Positions 20,934 to 29,661 of a stretch of DNA of 33,989 nt are shown piece by piece. The stretch spans positions 1 through 33,989 of the forward strand of contig JAFAVT010000240.1 of NCBI GenBank assembly GCA_019242275.1, written 5' to 3'. Source of the DNA: Alphaproteobacteria bacterium (lineage in GTDB: Bacteria; Pseudomonadota; Alphaproteobacteria; Micropepsales; Micropepsaceae). The notes under the pieces are model-generated. The model was not told where the DNA came from, ran no database searches, and saw only the letters and a list, made by a program, of their open reading frames with translations. The first letter of the stretch is position 1. Every line of letters starts with the position of its first letter. The position numbers were made by a program, and so were the translations under genes.

Positions 20934-21521
20934 TCATGCCGCGGGGCGGACGGCGCCACGGCGCACCATCTCCCGGGCGCCGGCGGCGAGGACCTTGGCA
21001 TCATCCAGGGCATTGTGCGCCCGCCCGACAAGCTTAAGGCCCAGCGCCGGGGCAAGGTCGCAGGAATGGCGCCCGCGCGGGTCAACGTTGCAGGCGGCGA
21101 ACCAACGGCGCAAATCGGTAAAGGGCGGCAGCCTGGGATGGTCGCTGATGCCATAAAGCCGCAAATTCTCTTCCAGAATCCATTCGTCATGGCCAAAGGC
21201 GCAGATCGGCCCGCCCTCGACAAAGGCCGCAAAGCGGCCATAGGCCTCCCTGAAATCCAGCCCCCTCGCTGCCACCGCGTCATTGCTGATGCCGGTGAGA
21301 TTCTCAAAATAGGGCGAGAGCACGGGATTGATGCGGGGCTTCACCAGAAGATCGAGCTCATCCAGCACCGAAAGATCACAGCCGTCGAGCTTGACCGCGC
21401 CGATCTGCACCACCTCCTTGAACTGACCGGGCTCCAGCCAGTGACCAGCCATGGAGCCTGACCAGGCGGTATATTCCAGGTCAAACACCGTGAGGGTGGG
21501 AGCGGACACGGGAAGAATCAT
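20934..21521 (-). CDS. DEDDh 3'-5' exonuclease (RNase T/DnaQ-like)
   Basis: A 195-aa single-domain exonuclease. The DEDDh residues are present: Asp14 and Glu16 in VFDLEYTAW, Asp112 in AFGHDEWILEENL, and His169 with Asp173 in RAHNALDDA. The long gap between motifs and the extra CNVDPRGRHSCDLAPALGL segment recall the KapD/ERI-1-like exonucleases rather than DNA polymerase epsilon. It probably trims RNA or DNA 3' ends with two metal ions; the natural substrate is not evident. The ATG at 21521 lacks a strong ribosome site, yet it is the only start that keeps the first motif. Confidence 0.9.
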   Translation of the reverse strand: MILPVSAPTLTVFDLEYTAWSGSMAGHWLEPGQFKEVVQIGAVKLDGCDLSVLDELDLLVKPRINPVLSPYFENLTGISNDAVAARGLDFREAYGRFAAFVEGGPICAFGHDEWILEENLRLYGISDHPRLPPFTDLRRWFAACNVDPRGRHSCDLAPALGLKLVGRAHNALDDAKVLAAGAREMVRRGAVRPAA

Positions 21522-21631
21522 GGGGCGCTGTCGGGCCTGCCGCGAATCATAGTATCAGTGGCCATTAAGACATTATTAAGTGTGCGGGCCGAGGCTTGTC
21601 CGGCATATCCGCAAGCCAAGGGGGCGGCAGC

Positions 21632-22267
21632 ATGGCGTTACCCGAATTTGCCAAGCCGGCAGCCAACGACGCGCCCGCGCCGCTGACAGTCCCCGCGCCG
21701 TTGCCGGCCGCGGCGCTCAAGCGCCTGCCCGAATTGCATGACGAAAGCCGCCTTGCCTTGCGGCGCGCCAGCCTGATGGCCCGCGCGGTGCCGGCCGCCG
21801 GCAGCTTGCTATTGCTGGGCACGCTGACGGCGATGTTCGGCGGCGGCCCATTGGCGCCCACCTTTCTCTGGAGTCTGCTGGTGCTTGCGGGCGTGGTTGC
21901 GGTTCTCGCCAGCCATTTGCGGGCCACTTCGGTCTTTAAGGACCTGGCCGGCTCCGCCGCCGACATGCGGGCGATACTCTTATATCTGGGCGCGGCATGG
22001 GGGGCGGGGGCCTTCCTTGCCATGGCACCGCAAGCGGCAGCCCTGGTGCTTTTCGCTGCCGTCCCTTCGCTGGTGGTGGCGCGGCTGCTGGGCGACCTGC
22101 CCGCCATCCTGGCTTTTACGGCGCCGGCCACTTTTCTCACCTTCGCGGCGCTTGTCCTTCGCACCGGCAACATGGGCGCCGCCGCAATCCTGATGCTTTT
22201 CCAAGCCGGCTGCGGTTTTTGGCTGCTTCGCAGCCGCACCCATCTGGCCGGACCGGGGCCGGGTTAA
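21632..22267 (+). CDS. Multi-pass membrane protein of unknown function
   Basis: A 211-aa protein. The N-terminal 50 residues are polar and Pro/Ala-rich (ALPEFAKPAANDAPAPLT). After an amphipathic segment (ELHDESRLALRRASLMARAV) come about five to six membrane helices, with a short basic C-terminus. The ATG at 21632 has AAGGGGGCGG before it; an upstream TTG is unlikely. The region SHLRATSVFKDLAGSAADMR between helices is polar. I recall the layout from membrane-anchored regulator N-termini of alphaproteobacteria, but there is no effector domain, so I give no function. Confidence 0.75.
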   Translation: MALPEFAKPAANDAPAPLTVPAPLPAAALKRLPELHDESRLALRRASLMARAVPAAGSLLLLGTLTAMFGGGPLAPTFLWSLLVLAGVVAVLASHLRATSVFKDLAGSAADMRAILLYLGAAWGAGAFLAMAPQAAALVLFAAVPSLVVARLLGDLPAILAFTAPATFLTFAALVLRTGNMGAAAILMLFQAGCGFWLLRSRTHLAGPGPG

Positions 22268-22386
22268 TCCCGCACCTGTGGCGTGATCTTAAGACCTTGG
22301 CGCTAGCCTGGGTGCCATCGCGTTTATCCTTTGATCACACCGGGCGCCGCTCATCAAAAGGCGCCTAAGCCAGGGCAGGATCAGCC

Positions 22387-25300
22387 ATGACCATGAACCC
22401 GCAGCCTCTTGACGAGTCCGGCACCCTGGCGCTCGCCCGCGCCCAACTGACATTTGAGATGCGGGATTTTTTCGATGCCCTCTTTGCCGGCGCCGACACC
22501 GGCGGGCTTGCGGCGCCGGACCTGGCCCTGATCGCCGAACGCGCCCGCGCTACGCTGCTGAATGGCGCGCCGCAAGTAACCTTAAGCGATGCCGGCCGCT
22601 TCAGCTTGCTCACGGCCGTCAATGAGGACCGCCCTTTCCTGTTTGATTCCGCCGTTGCCGCGGCACTCGCCGGCGGCGCCCATCTGCGCAACGTTTTTCA
22701 TCCCATGGTCGCGCTGGGCGGCCGCAAGCTCAGCCTGATCGTCTTTGTCATTGACCCGGTGAGCGATGAGGGCGCCCGCGCCCGGCTGATCGCCGCGCTG
22801 GAGGAATGTTTCACCGCCGGCGCCCTGGCGGTGCGCGACTGGCGCGCCATGCTGGCGCGGCTGAGAGCGGCCCGCGACGGCCTGGCGGCGCAAGGACCGC
22901 AAGGGCGCGACATCGAGGAGGACATCGCCTTCCTGGACTGGCTGGCCGACGATCATTTCACCTTTCTGGGCGCGCGCGAATATCGTCTGGCAGACGATGG
23001 AATGAACGGGACCTTGTCGGCCGTGGAAGGCAGCGGCCTTGGCGTCCTGTCCGATCCTGAGGCGCGGATATTGGGCAGCAACAGCACGGGGCCACGTCCC
23101 GGCCTTTCCGCCGAGGTGCGCACCTATCTGGAATCGAATGGCCCGCTGATCGTCAGCAAGTCCAGCAGCCGCTCGGTGGTGCACCGGCGCGTCCACATGG
23201 ATTATGTCGGCGTCAAAATTTACGATCGGAGCGGTCGCTTCTGCGGCGAGCACCGCTTTGTCGGCCTGTTCACGTCCAGTGCCTATGCCGCAAATCCCCG
23301 CCAGATTCCCCTGCTCCGCCGCAAGCTCGCGGCCGTGACGGCCCGCATCGGGCTTGATCCGCGCAGCCATGACGGCAAGGCGCTGGCGCATATTCTCGAA
23401 TCTTATCCGCGCGACGAACTGTTCCAGGTCTCGGAAGCAGAATTGGCCGATACCGCGCTGGGCATCACCCGTCTTTCCGGCCTGCCCCGCACCAAGCTGT
23501 TTCTTCGCTTTGACCGCTTCGATCGTTTCGCCTCGGCGCTGTTGTTCGCGCCCCGCGATCACATGACGGCGCAGTCACGCGAACGCATTCACCAGATTCT
23601 GGCCAAGGCCTTGAACGGGCGCGCCAGCGCCGCCGAAGTCGGCCTGGATGAAGGGCCGCTGGTGCGGGTGCATTACATCATCGGCCGCAATCCCGGTGCG
23701 CGCCCCAATGTTGATCTTGAGTCTCTTCAGGCTGAAATCACAAAGGCGCTGGAAACCTGGGACGATGCCCTGATCGGCGCGCTTTGTGCCGCCCATGGCG
23801 AGGTTGAAGGCCCCGCCATGGCCACGCGCCTGGCGCCGGATTTTCCAGCCACCTATCGCGGCGCCTTTGGCGCCGCCGATGCCGCCCGCGATCTGGACGT
23901 GCTGGTGGCGCTGGCGGACCAGGCCCTGAAAGTGCGCGCCGCTGCCTGGCGCAAGCCCGACGACGAAGCTGATGTCGTGCGGCTGAAACTCTATGTCCTG
24001 GGCGAAGTGCTGCCTTTGTCGCAGACCCTGCCCATGTTTGAAAATTGCGGCCTCACCGTCATCGCCGAAGACGCCTTCCCGGTTTCCTTCCGTCGCGATG
24101 ACGCACGCCGGCACGGCATGGTGCTGGATTTCCTGATGACCTGCGAGGATGCGGCCGATCTTGCCCGCATCCGCCAGCCACTGGAAGATGTGCTGCATGC
24201 GGTGCTGGCCGGTGCAGCGGAAAATGACGGCTTCAACCGGCTGGTGATGGCCGCTGATCTTTCCTGGCGCCAGGCGGTAATCCTGCGGGCCGCCGCCAAA
24301 TATCTGCGCCAAGCCGGGTTTGCTTTCAGCCTCGCCTATATGCAGCAGGCCCTGACCAAGAATCCCGATGTCGCCGGCCTTCTGGTAGAACTGTTCCTTG
24401 CCCGCACCGACCCCGCCCGTGCTGCCGCGCCCAAGGAGGTGGAGCAGATCGAAGCCCGCATCGAAGCGGCGTTGAATAATGTCGCCAGCCTGGATGACGA
24501 CCGCATCATCCGGCGGCTGCGCAATGTCATTCGCAATATCCTGCGCACCAACTATTTCCAGCCCGCTGCGGACGGCGCGCCTAAGCCGGTGCTGTCCTTC
24601 AAGCTGGATTCGGGAAAACTCGATGATCTGCCGGCGCCGCGGCCCTGGCGCGAAATCTTCGTCTATTCGCCGGAAGTGGAAGGCGTGCACCTACGCTTTG
24701 GCCGCATTGCTCGCGGCGGACTTCGTTGGTCTGACCGCCGCGAGGATTTCCGCACCGAGATATTGGGCCTGGTGAAAGCGCAACAGGTGAAGAACGCCGT
24801 CATTGTGCCGGTGGGTGCCAAGGGCGGGTTTTTCCCCAAACAGATGCCGGCCAACCCCACGCGCGAGCAGTTCATGGCGGTGGGCATTTCTGCCTACAAG
24901 ACCTTCATCCAGTCCCTGCTCGACATCACCGACAATCTGGACGCGCACGGCAAGGTGATCCCGCCGGAGAATGTTTTGCGGCCCGATGGCGATGATCCCT
25001 ATCTGGTGGTGGCAGCCGACAAGGGCACGGCCACTTTCTCTGATATCGCCAATGGCATCGCCATCGAACACAATTTCTGGCTGGGCGATGCTTTCGCCAG
25101 CGGCGGCTCCAAGGGCTATGACCACAAGAAAATGGGCATCACCGCCCGCGGCGCCTGGGAAGCGGTCAAGCGTCATTTCCGCGAGATAGGCCGCGATATC
25201 CAGAAGGACGATTTCACCGTCATCGGTGTGGGCGACATGTCGGGCGATGTGTTCGGCAACGGCATGCTGTTGTCGCGCCATATCCGGCTGGTGGCGGCGT

Positions 25301-27033
25301 TTGACCATCGCCATATCTTCCTTGATCCCAACGCGCCCACCGAGGCCGCCTTTGTGGAGCGCGAGCGGCTGTTCAACCTGCCCCGTTCGTCCTGGGACGA
25401 TTACAACAAGGAATTGATCGGCAAGGGTGGCGGTGTTTTTGCCCGCACATGCAAGGAAATCCCGCTTTCTGACGCAGTGAAGGCGCTGATCGGCAGCGGC
25501 AAGGACTCCATGTCGCCGCCGGAGCTGATCAACGCCCTGCTCAAGGCCAAAACCGACCTGCTCTGGTTCGGCGGCATCGGCACCTATATCAAGGCCGCAT
25601 CGCAAAGCCATCTCGACGCCGGTGACCGCGCCAATGATGCCGTGCGCATCAATGGCGGCGAGGTCAAGGCGCTGGTGGTGGGCGAAGGCGCCAATCTGGG
25701 CGTGACCCAACTGGGCCGCATCGAGGCCGCTCGCGCTGGTGTGCGCATTGACACCGACGCGGTGGACAATTCCGCCGGCGTGGACACGTCCGACCATGAA
25801 GTGAATCTGAAAATTCTGCTTTCCGGCCCCTCGCGCCGCGGCGAGCTTTCCGACGACAAGCGTGACAGTTTGTTGGCTGCCATGACCGATGATGTGGCTG
25901 GGCTGGTGCTGGCCGACAATTACGACCAGACTCTGGCCCTGTCGGTGGCGCAGCATAACGGCGTGCACGACCTTGACGCCGATGCACGGCTGATTGCCGA
26001 CCTGGAAGCCCGCGGGCGCCTCGACCGGGCGGTGGAATTCTTGCCTTCGCCGGCCGAGCTGAAAAAGCTTGGGCATAACGGCGCCGGTCTCACCAGGCCT
26101 GAACTGGCGGTGCTCCTGGCCTATGCCAAGCTGGACCTGGATGCCGAACTGCTGGAAAGCGATCTGCCGTCAGACCCGGCGCTGCACGACCTCCTCATCA
26201 CCTATTTCCCGCCCGCCGTCATCGAAGCCTTCCCTGCCGAGGCCGACCGCCATCGCCTGAAGAAGGAGATCATTTCCACCGTCCTGACCAACCGGCTGGT
26301 CAATCTGGCCGGACCCGCTTTCGTGCTGCGGATGAAGGAATTGTCGGGCCGCAGCGCCGCCGATGTGGCGCGCGCCTTTGTCATCGCCGACGCTGCCTTT
26401 GATCTTTCGGCGTTGAAGCACCGCATTGACGGACTGGACGGCAAGACCAAGGCCGAAGCGCAGATCGCGCTTTATGCCGCCATCGCTGAGCACCTGCAGC
26501 GGGTGACGCCCGCCCTGCTGGCGGCGCAGGATCAGGACATTGTGGCTGCCATCGCGCTCTATCGCGGCGCAGTGGGAGCGCTGCGCGCGCGCCTTAACCC
26601 GCCGGACGGCGCCGACGAGATTGCGGGCGAGGTTGGGCTGCTGCCGGCGTTGGCCATCGCGCCGGCGATTGCGCGCCTGGCTGCCGGCGCCAAGGCCGAT
26701 CCCGCCCGTGCTGCCACCCTGTATGAGGCGGTGGGTGCCAAGCTGGGTCTGGAGCGGCTGCGCAGTTTGGCCGCCAAACTCAACCTGCCGGAGCATTGGG
26801 ACCGGCTGGCGGTGCGCCGCCTGCTGGACGATCTTGCCGCCGCACAAGCCGCGCTCACGGCGCGGCTGCTCAAGGCCGAACAACCGGGCGAGGAAGTGCT
26901 GGAAGATTGGGCGAAGGCGAACCGCGAGGCGCTGGCGCGGATGACCGACTTCCTCCAGGCCATCGAAGCGTCGGGCGAACTCAGCGTGGCCAAGCTGATG
27001 CTGGCGGCGAGTCAGATTCAGAATCTGGCCTGA
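22387..27033 (+). CDS. gdhB: NAD-specific glutamate dehydrogenase, large (GDH-180) type
   Basis: A 1548-aa NAD-dependent glutamate dehydrogenase that turns L-glutamate into 2-oxoglutarate and ammonium with NAD+. It is the large class known from Streptomyces, Pseudomonas and Caulobacter. N-terminal regulatory ACT-like modules (about 60-700) precede the catalytic core. The core shows ARGGLRWSDRREDFRTE (about 775-791), KNAVIVPVGAKGGFFPK (about 801-817, with the catalytic-type Lys), KGTATFSDIANGIAIE, and the nucleotide-binding GVGDMSGDVFGNGM (947-960). A long helical tail follows. It starts ATGACCATGAAC after AGGATCAGCC; the second ATG is also possible. It lies alone, with a 119-nt gap before it, and probably serves glutamate catabolism. 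Confidence 0.97.
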   Translation: MTMNPQPLDESGTLALARAQLTFEMRDFFDALFAGADTGGLAAPDLALIAERARATLLNGAPQVTLSDAGRFSLLTAVNEDRPFLFDSAVAAALAGGAHLRNVFHPMVALGGRKLSLIVFVIDPVSDEGARARLIAALEECFTAGALAVRDWRAMLARLRAARDGLAAQGPQGRDIEEDIAFLDWLADDHFTFLGAREYRLADDGMNGTLSAVEGSGLGVLSDPEARILGSNSTGPRPGLSAEVRTYLESNGPLIVSKSSSRSVVHRRVHMDYVGVKIYDRSGRFCGEHRFVGLFTSSAYAANPRQIPLLRRKLAAVTARIGLDPRSHDGKALAHILESYPRDELFQVSEAELADTALGITRLSGLPRTKLFLRFDRFDRFASALLFAPRDHMTAQSRERIHQILAKALNGRASAAEVGLDEGPLVRVHYIIGRNPGARPNVDLESLQAEITKALETWDDALIGALCAAHGEVEGPAMATRLAPDFPATYRGAFGAADAARDLDVLVALADQALKVRAAAWRKPDDEADVVRLKLYVLGEVLPLSQTLPMFENCGLTVIAEDAFPVSFRRDDARRHGMVLDFLMTCEDAADLARIRQPLEDVLHAVLAGAAENDGFNRLVMAADLSWRQAVILRAAAKYLRQAGFAFSLAYMQQALTKNPDVAGLLVELFLARTDPARAAAPKEVEQIEARIEAALNNVASLDDDRIIRRLRNVIRNILRTNYFQPAADGAPKPVLSFKLDSGKLDDLPAPRPWREIFVYSPEVEGVHLRFGRIARGGLRWSDRREDFRTEILGLVKAQQVKNAVIVPVGAKGGFFPKQMPANPTREQFMAVGISAYKTFIQSLLDITDNLDAHGKVIPPENVLRPDGDDPYLVVAADKGTATFSDIANGIAIEHNFWLGDAFASGGSKGYDHKKMGITARGAWEAVKRHFREIGRDIQKDDFTVIGVGDMSGDVFGNGMLLSRHIRLVAAFDHRHIFLDPNAPTEAAFVERERLFNLPRSSWDDYNKELIGKGGGVFARTCKEIPLSDAVKALIGSGKDSMSPPELINALLKAKTDLLWFGGIGTYIKAASQSHLDAGDRANDAVRINGGEVKALVVGEGANLGVTQLGRIEAARAGVRIDTDAVDNSAGVDTSDHEVNLKILLSGPSRRGELSDDKRDSLLAAMTDDVAGLVLADNYDQTLALSVAQHNGVHDLDADARLIADLEARGRLDRAVEFLPSPAELKKLGHNGAGLTRPELAVLLAYAKLDLDAELLESDLPSDPALHDLLITYFPPAVIEAFPAEADRHRLKKEIISTVLTNRLVNLAGPAFVLRMKELSGRSAADVARAFVIADAAFDLSALKHRIDGLDGKTKAEAQIALYAAIAEHLQRVTPALLAAQDQDIVAAIALYRGAVGALRARLNPPDGADEIAGEVGLLPALAIAPAIARLAAGAKADPARAATLYEAVGAKLGLERLRSLAAKLNLPEHWDRLAVRRLLDDLAAAQAALTARLLKAEQPGEEVLEDWAKANREALARMTDFLQAIEASGELSVAKLMLAASQIQNLA

Positions 27034-27129
27034 GGCTCAAAATTTTTTAAGGCCGGCCGGTACGGCGGGAGCATTTTCCTGACGCCGGTGTGGCGGCATG
27101 GTCCTTTCATCATTGAAAGGATCGTTGCC

Positions 27130-27507
27130 ATGTCCCGCTTAGCCTTGGCTGTCTTCGCATTGACTGTTTCCGCCCTGCCGGCGCTGGCCGCCGCCGCCCC
27201 GACGGAAGCGGACGTGAAAACGGTGATTGAAAAAATCAGCGCCGGCAAGGATAGCGATTTCACTTTCCGCAGCGTGCAGATCGCCAAACCGCGGCCGGCC
27301 TCGTCCGGCGAAATCCGCGCCGTCGCCCTGCCCGGCAAGATCACGGTGGTGCCGGTGAAGGCGGATTTTACCCAGGCCACCAGCGCCCATGATGGCCGCG
27401 ACCACGTCCAGAACTATCTTTTCTTTAAAGACGATTTCGGCGCCTGGTCGGCCCAGGCGATTTCCGTGCCAGGCAATTACACCAGCGAGCTGAAAAAGGT
27501 GCGGTAA
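27130..27507 (+). CDS. Small exported hypothetical protein, 125 aa
   Basis: Signal peptide MSRLALAVFALTVSALPALA with cleavage near residue 20-23, then a compact mature domain of about 100 residues with no cysteine. It shows TEADVKTVIEKISAGKDSDF, a basic PRPASSGEIRAVALPGKITV stretch, and an end (NYLFFKDDFGAWSAQAIS) that looks beta-rich. The ATG at 27130 follows AAAGGATCG; a longer frame upstream lacks a site. It is 96 nt after gdhB and may be read through. Family not recognised. Confidence 0.75.
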   Translation: MSRLALAVFALTVSALPALAAAAPTEADVKTVIEKISAGKDSDFTFRSVQIAKPRPASSGEIRAVALPGKITVVPVKADFTQATSAHDGRDHVQNYLFFKDDFGAWSAQAISVPGNYTSELKKVR

Positions 27508-27596
27508 CCGCGCGCAGGCCCCGGCTTCGAAACCCACGTTGCCAGCATCAACAATCTGTGCCCCAATGTGCGTAATAGTACGGTTGGGGAGCCGGG

Positions 27597-29522
27597 GTGT
27601 CGGAAGACTTACAAGCGCCGGAAAGCGGCGCCGGGACTGCATCGGCCGACGCGGCCGCACTGGCCCTGTCGCTGAGCGGGGCCAGCCGCGGCAAGGCTGA
27701 TGCTTTTCTTGACGAGCAACGCGCATGGATGGCGGACCAACGCCATCATCTGCACGAACAGCAGAAACAGCTTGCTCCCAGGCTGTGGGAATTGCGCATG
27801 GGCGTGCTGCTGCGCGTGGCCACCGCGTTTGTCGGGCTGGCGATCGCCGGCGCCGCCATCTTCATGGTGTGGGATGCCAGCCGCAGCAGCCGGCTGCTGG
27901 TCGAGCCGTTTTCGGTGCCGCCGGAACTGGCGGCGCGTGGGCTGACCGGTGAAGTGGTGGCGGGGCGGCTTCTGGCCCGCATCCGCGCCTTTCCGGCCCA
28001 GACCAATACCGCCCGCGCGCCGCGCTCCTTCGCCAACAGTTGGAGCCAGAAAGACCTGCGCGTCGAAATCCCGGAAACCGGGGTCTCGCTGGGCCAGATT
28101 GACAGTTACCTGCGCGAAAGGCTGGGCCATGACACCCATATCAGCGGCGAAATCGTCAGTGGCGCGAGTGGGTTGACGCTGTCGGCGCGGGCCGATGGGG
28201 ATGAAGCGGGCACGATCGCCGGCAGCGAGGCTGATCTCGACACACTGGTCGGAAAGCTGGCGGAAGCTATCTACAAACAGACCCAGCCTTATCTCTATGC
28301 CTCCTGGCTTGGCTCCCATGGCCGCGGGCCGGAGGCGATCGCGATTTTCCGCGATCTGGCCGAGAACGGCCCGGCGGCAGAGCGGCCCTGGGCCTATCTG
28401 GGCTGGGGACTTCAGGTGCGCGACACGCTGGGCTGGTCGGCGGCACTCGCATTGATGGACCAGGCCGTGGCGCTCGCGCCGGACAATGTTCCGGTGCGCT
28501 ATGAGCATGCGCTGCTGCTCTACCAGATGGGAGGGGCGGAAAAGGGATTGGCCGCTATTCGAGAAGCGCTGGCGCTGCCGGTGACCGGCAAGGACACGAT
28601 TCCCGCCCAGATGGCTTCCCGCCAGGGTTCGGCGCGCGCGACGATGGACAACGCCAAGGGAGCCTATCTGGAGGCGCTGGGAGAATACGCCAAATACATG
28701 CGTGACCCCGAGGCACAACGGGTCGGGACGACTGCCGGTGTCGCTGGGACACATTTGGCCCTGCATGATCTCAAGGCGGCCCGGGCCATGCTGGCCAACC
28801 CGATCCGGGTGAACGCCGTCATCGGCGTCGGCGCGATGGAACTGCGTGACATCCAGCAGCCTATGCAGGTGGATCTCGCCAGTGAAGATTGGGCCGGTGT
28901 CGTGGCGCGCGCGGCGCAGATAGGCCCCGTTCTCGCCCGCTATCCGGGCCTTCGCGAGATGTATATCCTTTTGGTATCGCCCGTGCTTGCTCCGGCACAG
29001 GCGCGGCTGGGCCGCTTTGCCGAGGCAGAGGCCACGCTGCGTCCGACGCCGGCCGACTGCTATCGCTGTCTGATTGCCCGCGCCCAGGTCGCCGAGATAG
29101 AGGGCCAGCATGAACGGGCCGACTGGTGGTTTGCCCGCGCCGCATCGCAAGGGCCCTCACTGCCGCATGCCGGGTATGCCTGGGGCCGGGTGCTGCTGGA
29201 TCGCGGCAAGCCGGATGACGCCATCGCGCAATTCACCCTCGCCAACAAAAAGGGGCCGCACTTCGCCGACGCGCTGGAGGGCTGGGGCGAATCGCTGATG
29301 GCGAAGAACCAGTCGCATCTGGCCTTGGCCAAGTTCGCGGAAGCGGAGAAGTACGCCCCCAATTGGGGCCGGCTGCACCTGAAATGGGGCGAGGCACTTT
29401 ATTACGCGGGCAAGCGCGCCGAAGCGAAGGCGCAATTCGCCCGCGCTTCGCAACTCGACCTGACGCCCGCCGAAAAAGCCGAACTGGCGAGACAGAGTGG
29501 GCCGCAGAGAAACAGACCATGA
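27597..29522 (+). CDS. Membrane-anchored TPR protein, paralogue 1
   Basis: A 641-aa protein. A cytoplasmic-looking N-terminus with a coiled-coil-like HHLHEQQKQL region leads to one membrane helix (about 69-92). Next is a domain found in alphaproteobacterial TPR/adenylate-cyclase-like proteins: VEPFSVPPELAARGLTGEVV, SFANSWSQKDLRVEIPETGV, LGHDTHISGE. Degenerate TPRs fill the rest, and three clear repeats lie near 520-630 (GRVLLDRGKPDDAIAQFTLA ... ALEGWGESLMAKNQSHLAL ... LHLKWGEALYYAGKRAEAK). A CxxC motif (Cys488 and Cys491) sits before them. Start GTG with GGGGAGCCGG upstream. The rest of the protein should lie in the periplasm if the helix is a signal anchor. It probably scaffolds protein contacts; no catalytic domain is seen. 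Confidence 0.85.
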   Translation: MSEDLQAPESGAGTASADAAALALSLSGASRGKADAFLDEQRAWMADQRHHLHEQQKQLAPRLWELRMGVLLRVATAFVGLAIAGAAIFMVWDASRSSRLLVEPFSVPPELAARGLTGEVVAGRLLARIRAFPAQTNTARAPRSFANSWSQKDLRVEIPETGVSLGQIDSYLRERLGHDTHISGEIVSGASGLTLSARADGDEAGTIAGSEADLDTLVGKLAEAIYKQTQPYLYASWLGSHGRGPEAIAIFRDLAENGPAAERPWAYLGWGLQVRDTLGWSAALALMDQAVALAPDNVPVRYEHALLLYQMGGAEKGLAAIREALALPVTGKDTIPAQMASRQGSARATMDNAKGAYLEALGEYAKYMRDPEAQRVGTTAGVAGTHLALHDLKAARAMLANPIRVNAVIGVGAMELRDIQQPMQVDLASEDWAGVVARAAQIGPVLARYPGLREMYILLVSPVLAPAQARLGRFAEAEATLRPTPADCYRCLIARAQVAEIEGQHERADWWFARAASQGPSLPHAGYAWGRVLLDRGKPDDAIAQFTLANKKGPHFADALEGWGESLMAKNQSHLALAKFAEAEKYAPNWGRLHLKWGEALYYAGKRAEAKAQFARASQLDLTPAEKAELARQSGPQRNRP

Positions 29523-29661
29523 CAAAGCACCGGCCCGCCCCTCTGAAATACAATTGTCATGGCCCGGCTCGCCCGGGCCATCCAGAGTCCGAAGCACCGG
29601 TGCATGGGATTCTGGATGGCCCACGTAAAGTGGGCCATGACAGTTGGGGGGAAATCCGCCC
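29523..29661. other. 139-nt spacer between TPR paralogues 1 and 2
   Basis: Begins with ACAAAGCACCGG after the paralogue-1 stop, contains the palindromic element at 29555-29642 and ends with GGGGGGAAATCCGCCC before the next ATG. The spacer between paralogues 3 and 4 (33677-33815) has the same length and nearly the same sequence. It carries the ribosome site of paralogue 2. Confidence 0.8.
29555..29642. repeat. Interspersed palindromic element, copy 2
   Basis: 88 bp. Outer arms TGTCATGGCCC and GGGCCATGACA enclose inner arms CCATCCAGAGTCC and GGATTCTGGATGG with near-complete pairing, so single strands would fold into one long hairpin. Related to 2378-2504 and almost identical to 33709-33796. 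It lacks any open frame and resembles REP or MITE-type DNA. Confidence 0.85.

Noticed and set aside
24691-26076. A 461-codon minus-strand frame inside gdhB
   Set aside because: Entirely antisense to the conserved catalytic core of NAD-GDH; no recognisable domain.
29058-29069. c-type heme site in the TPR proteins
   Set aside because: The CxxC is not followed by His in any of the three copies.
27609-29150. A 513-codon minus-strand frame opposite TPR paralogue 1
   Set aside because: Shadow of a well-supported gene with composition typical of antisense frames; no motif.
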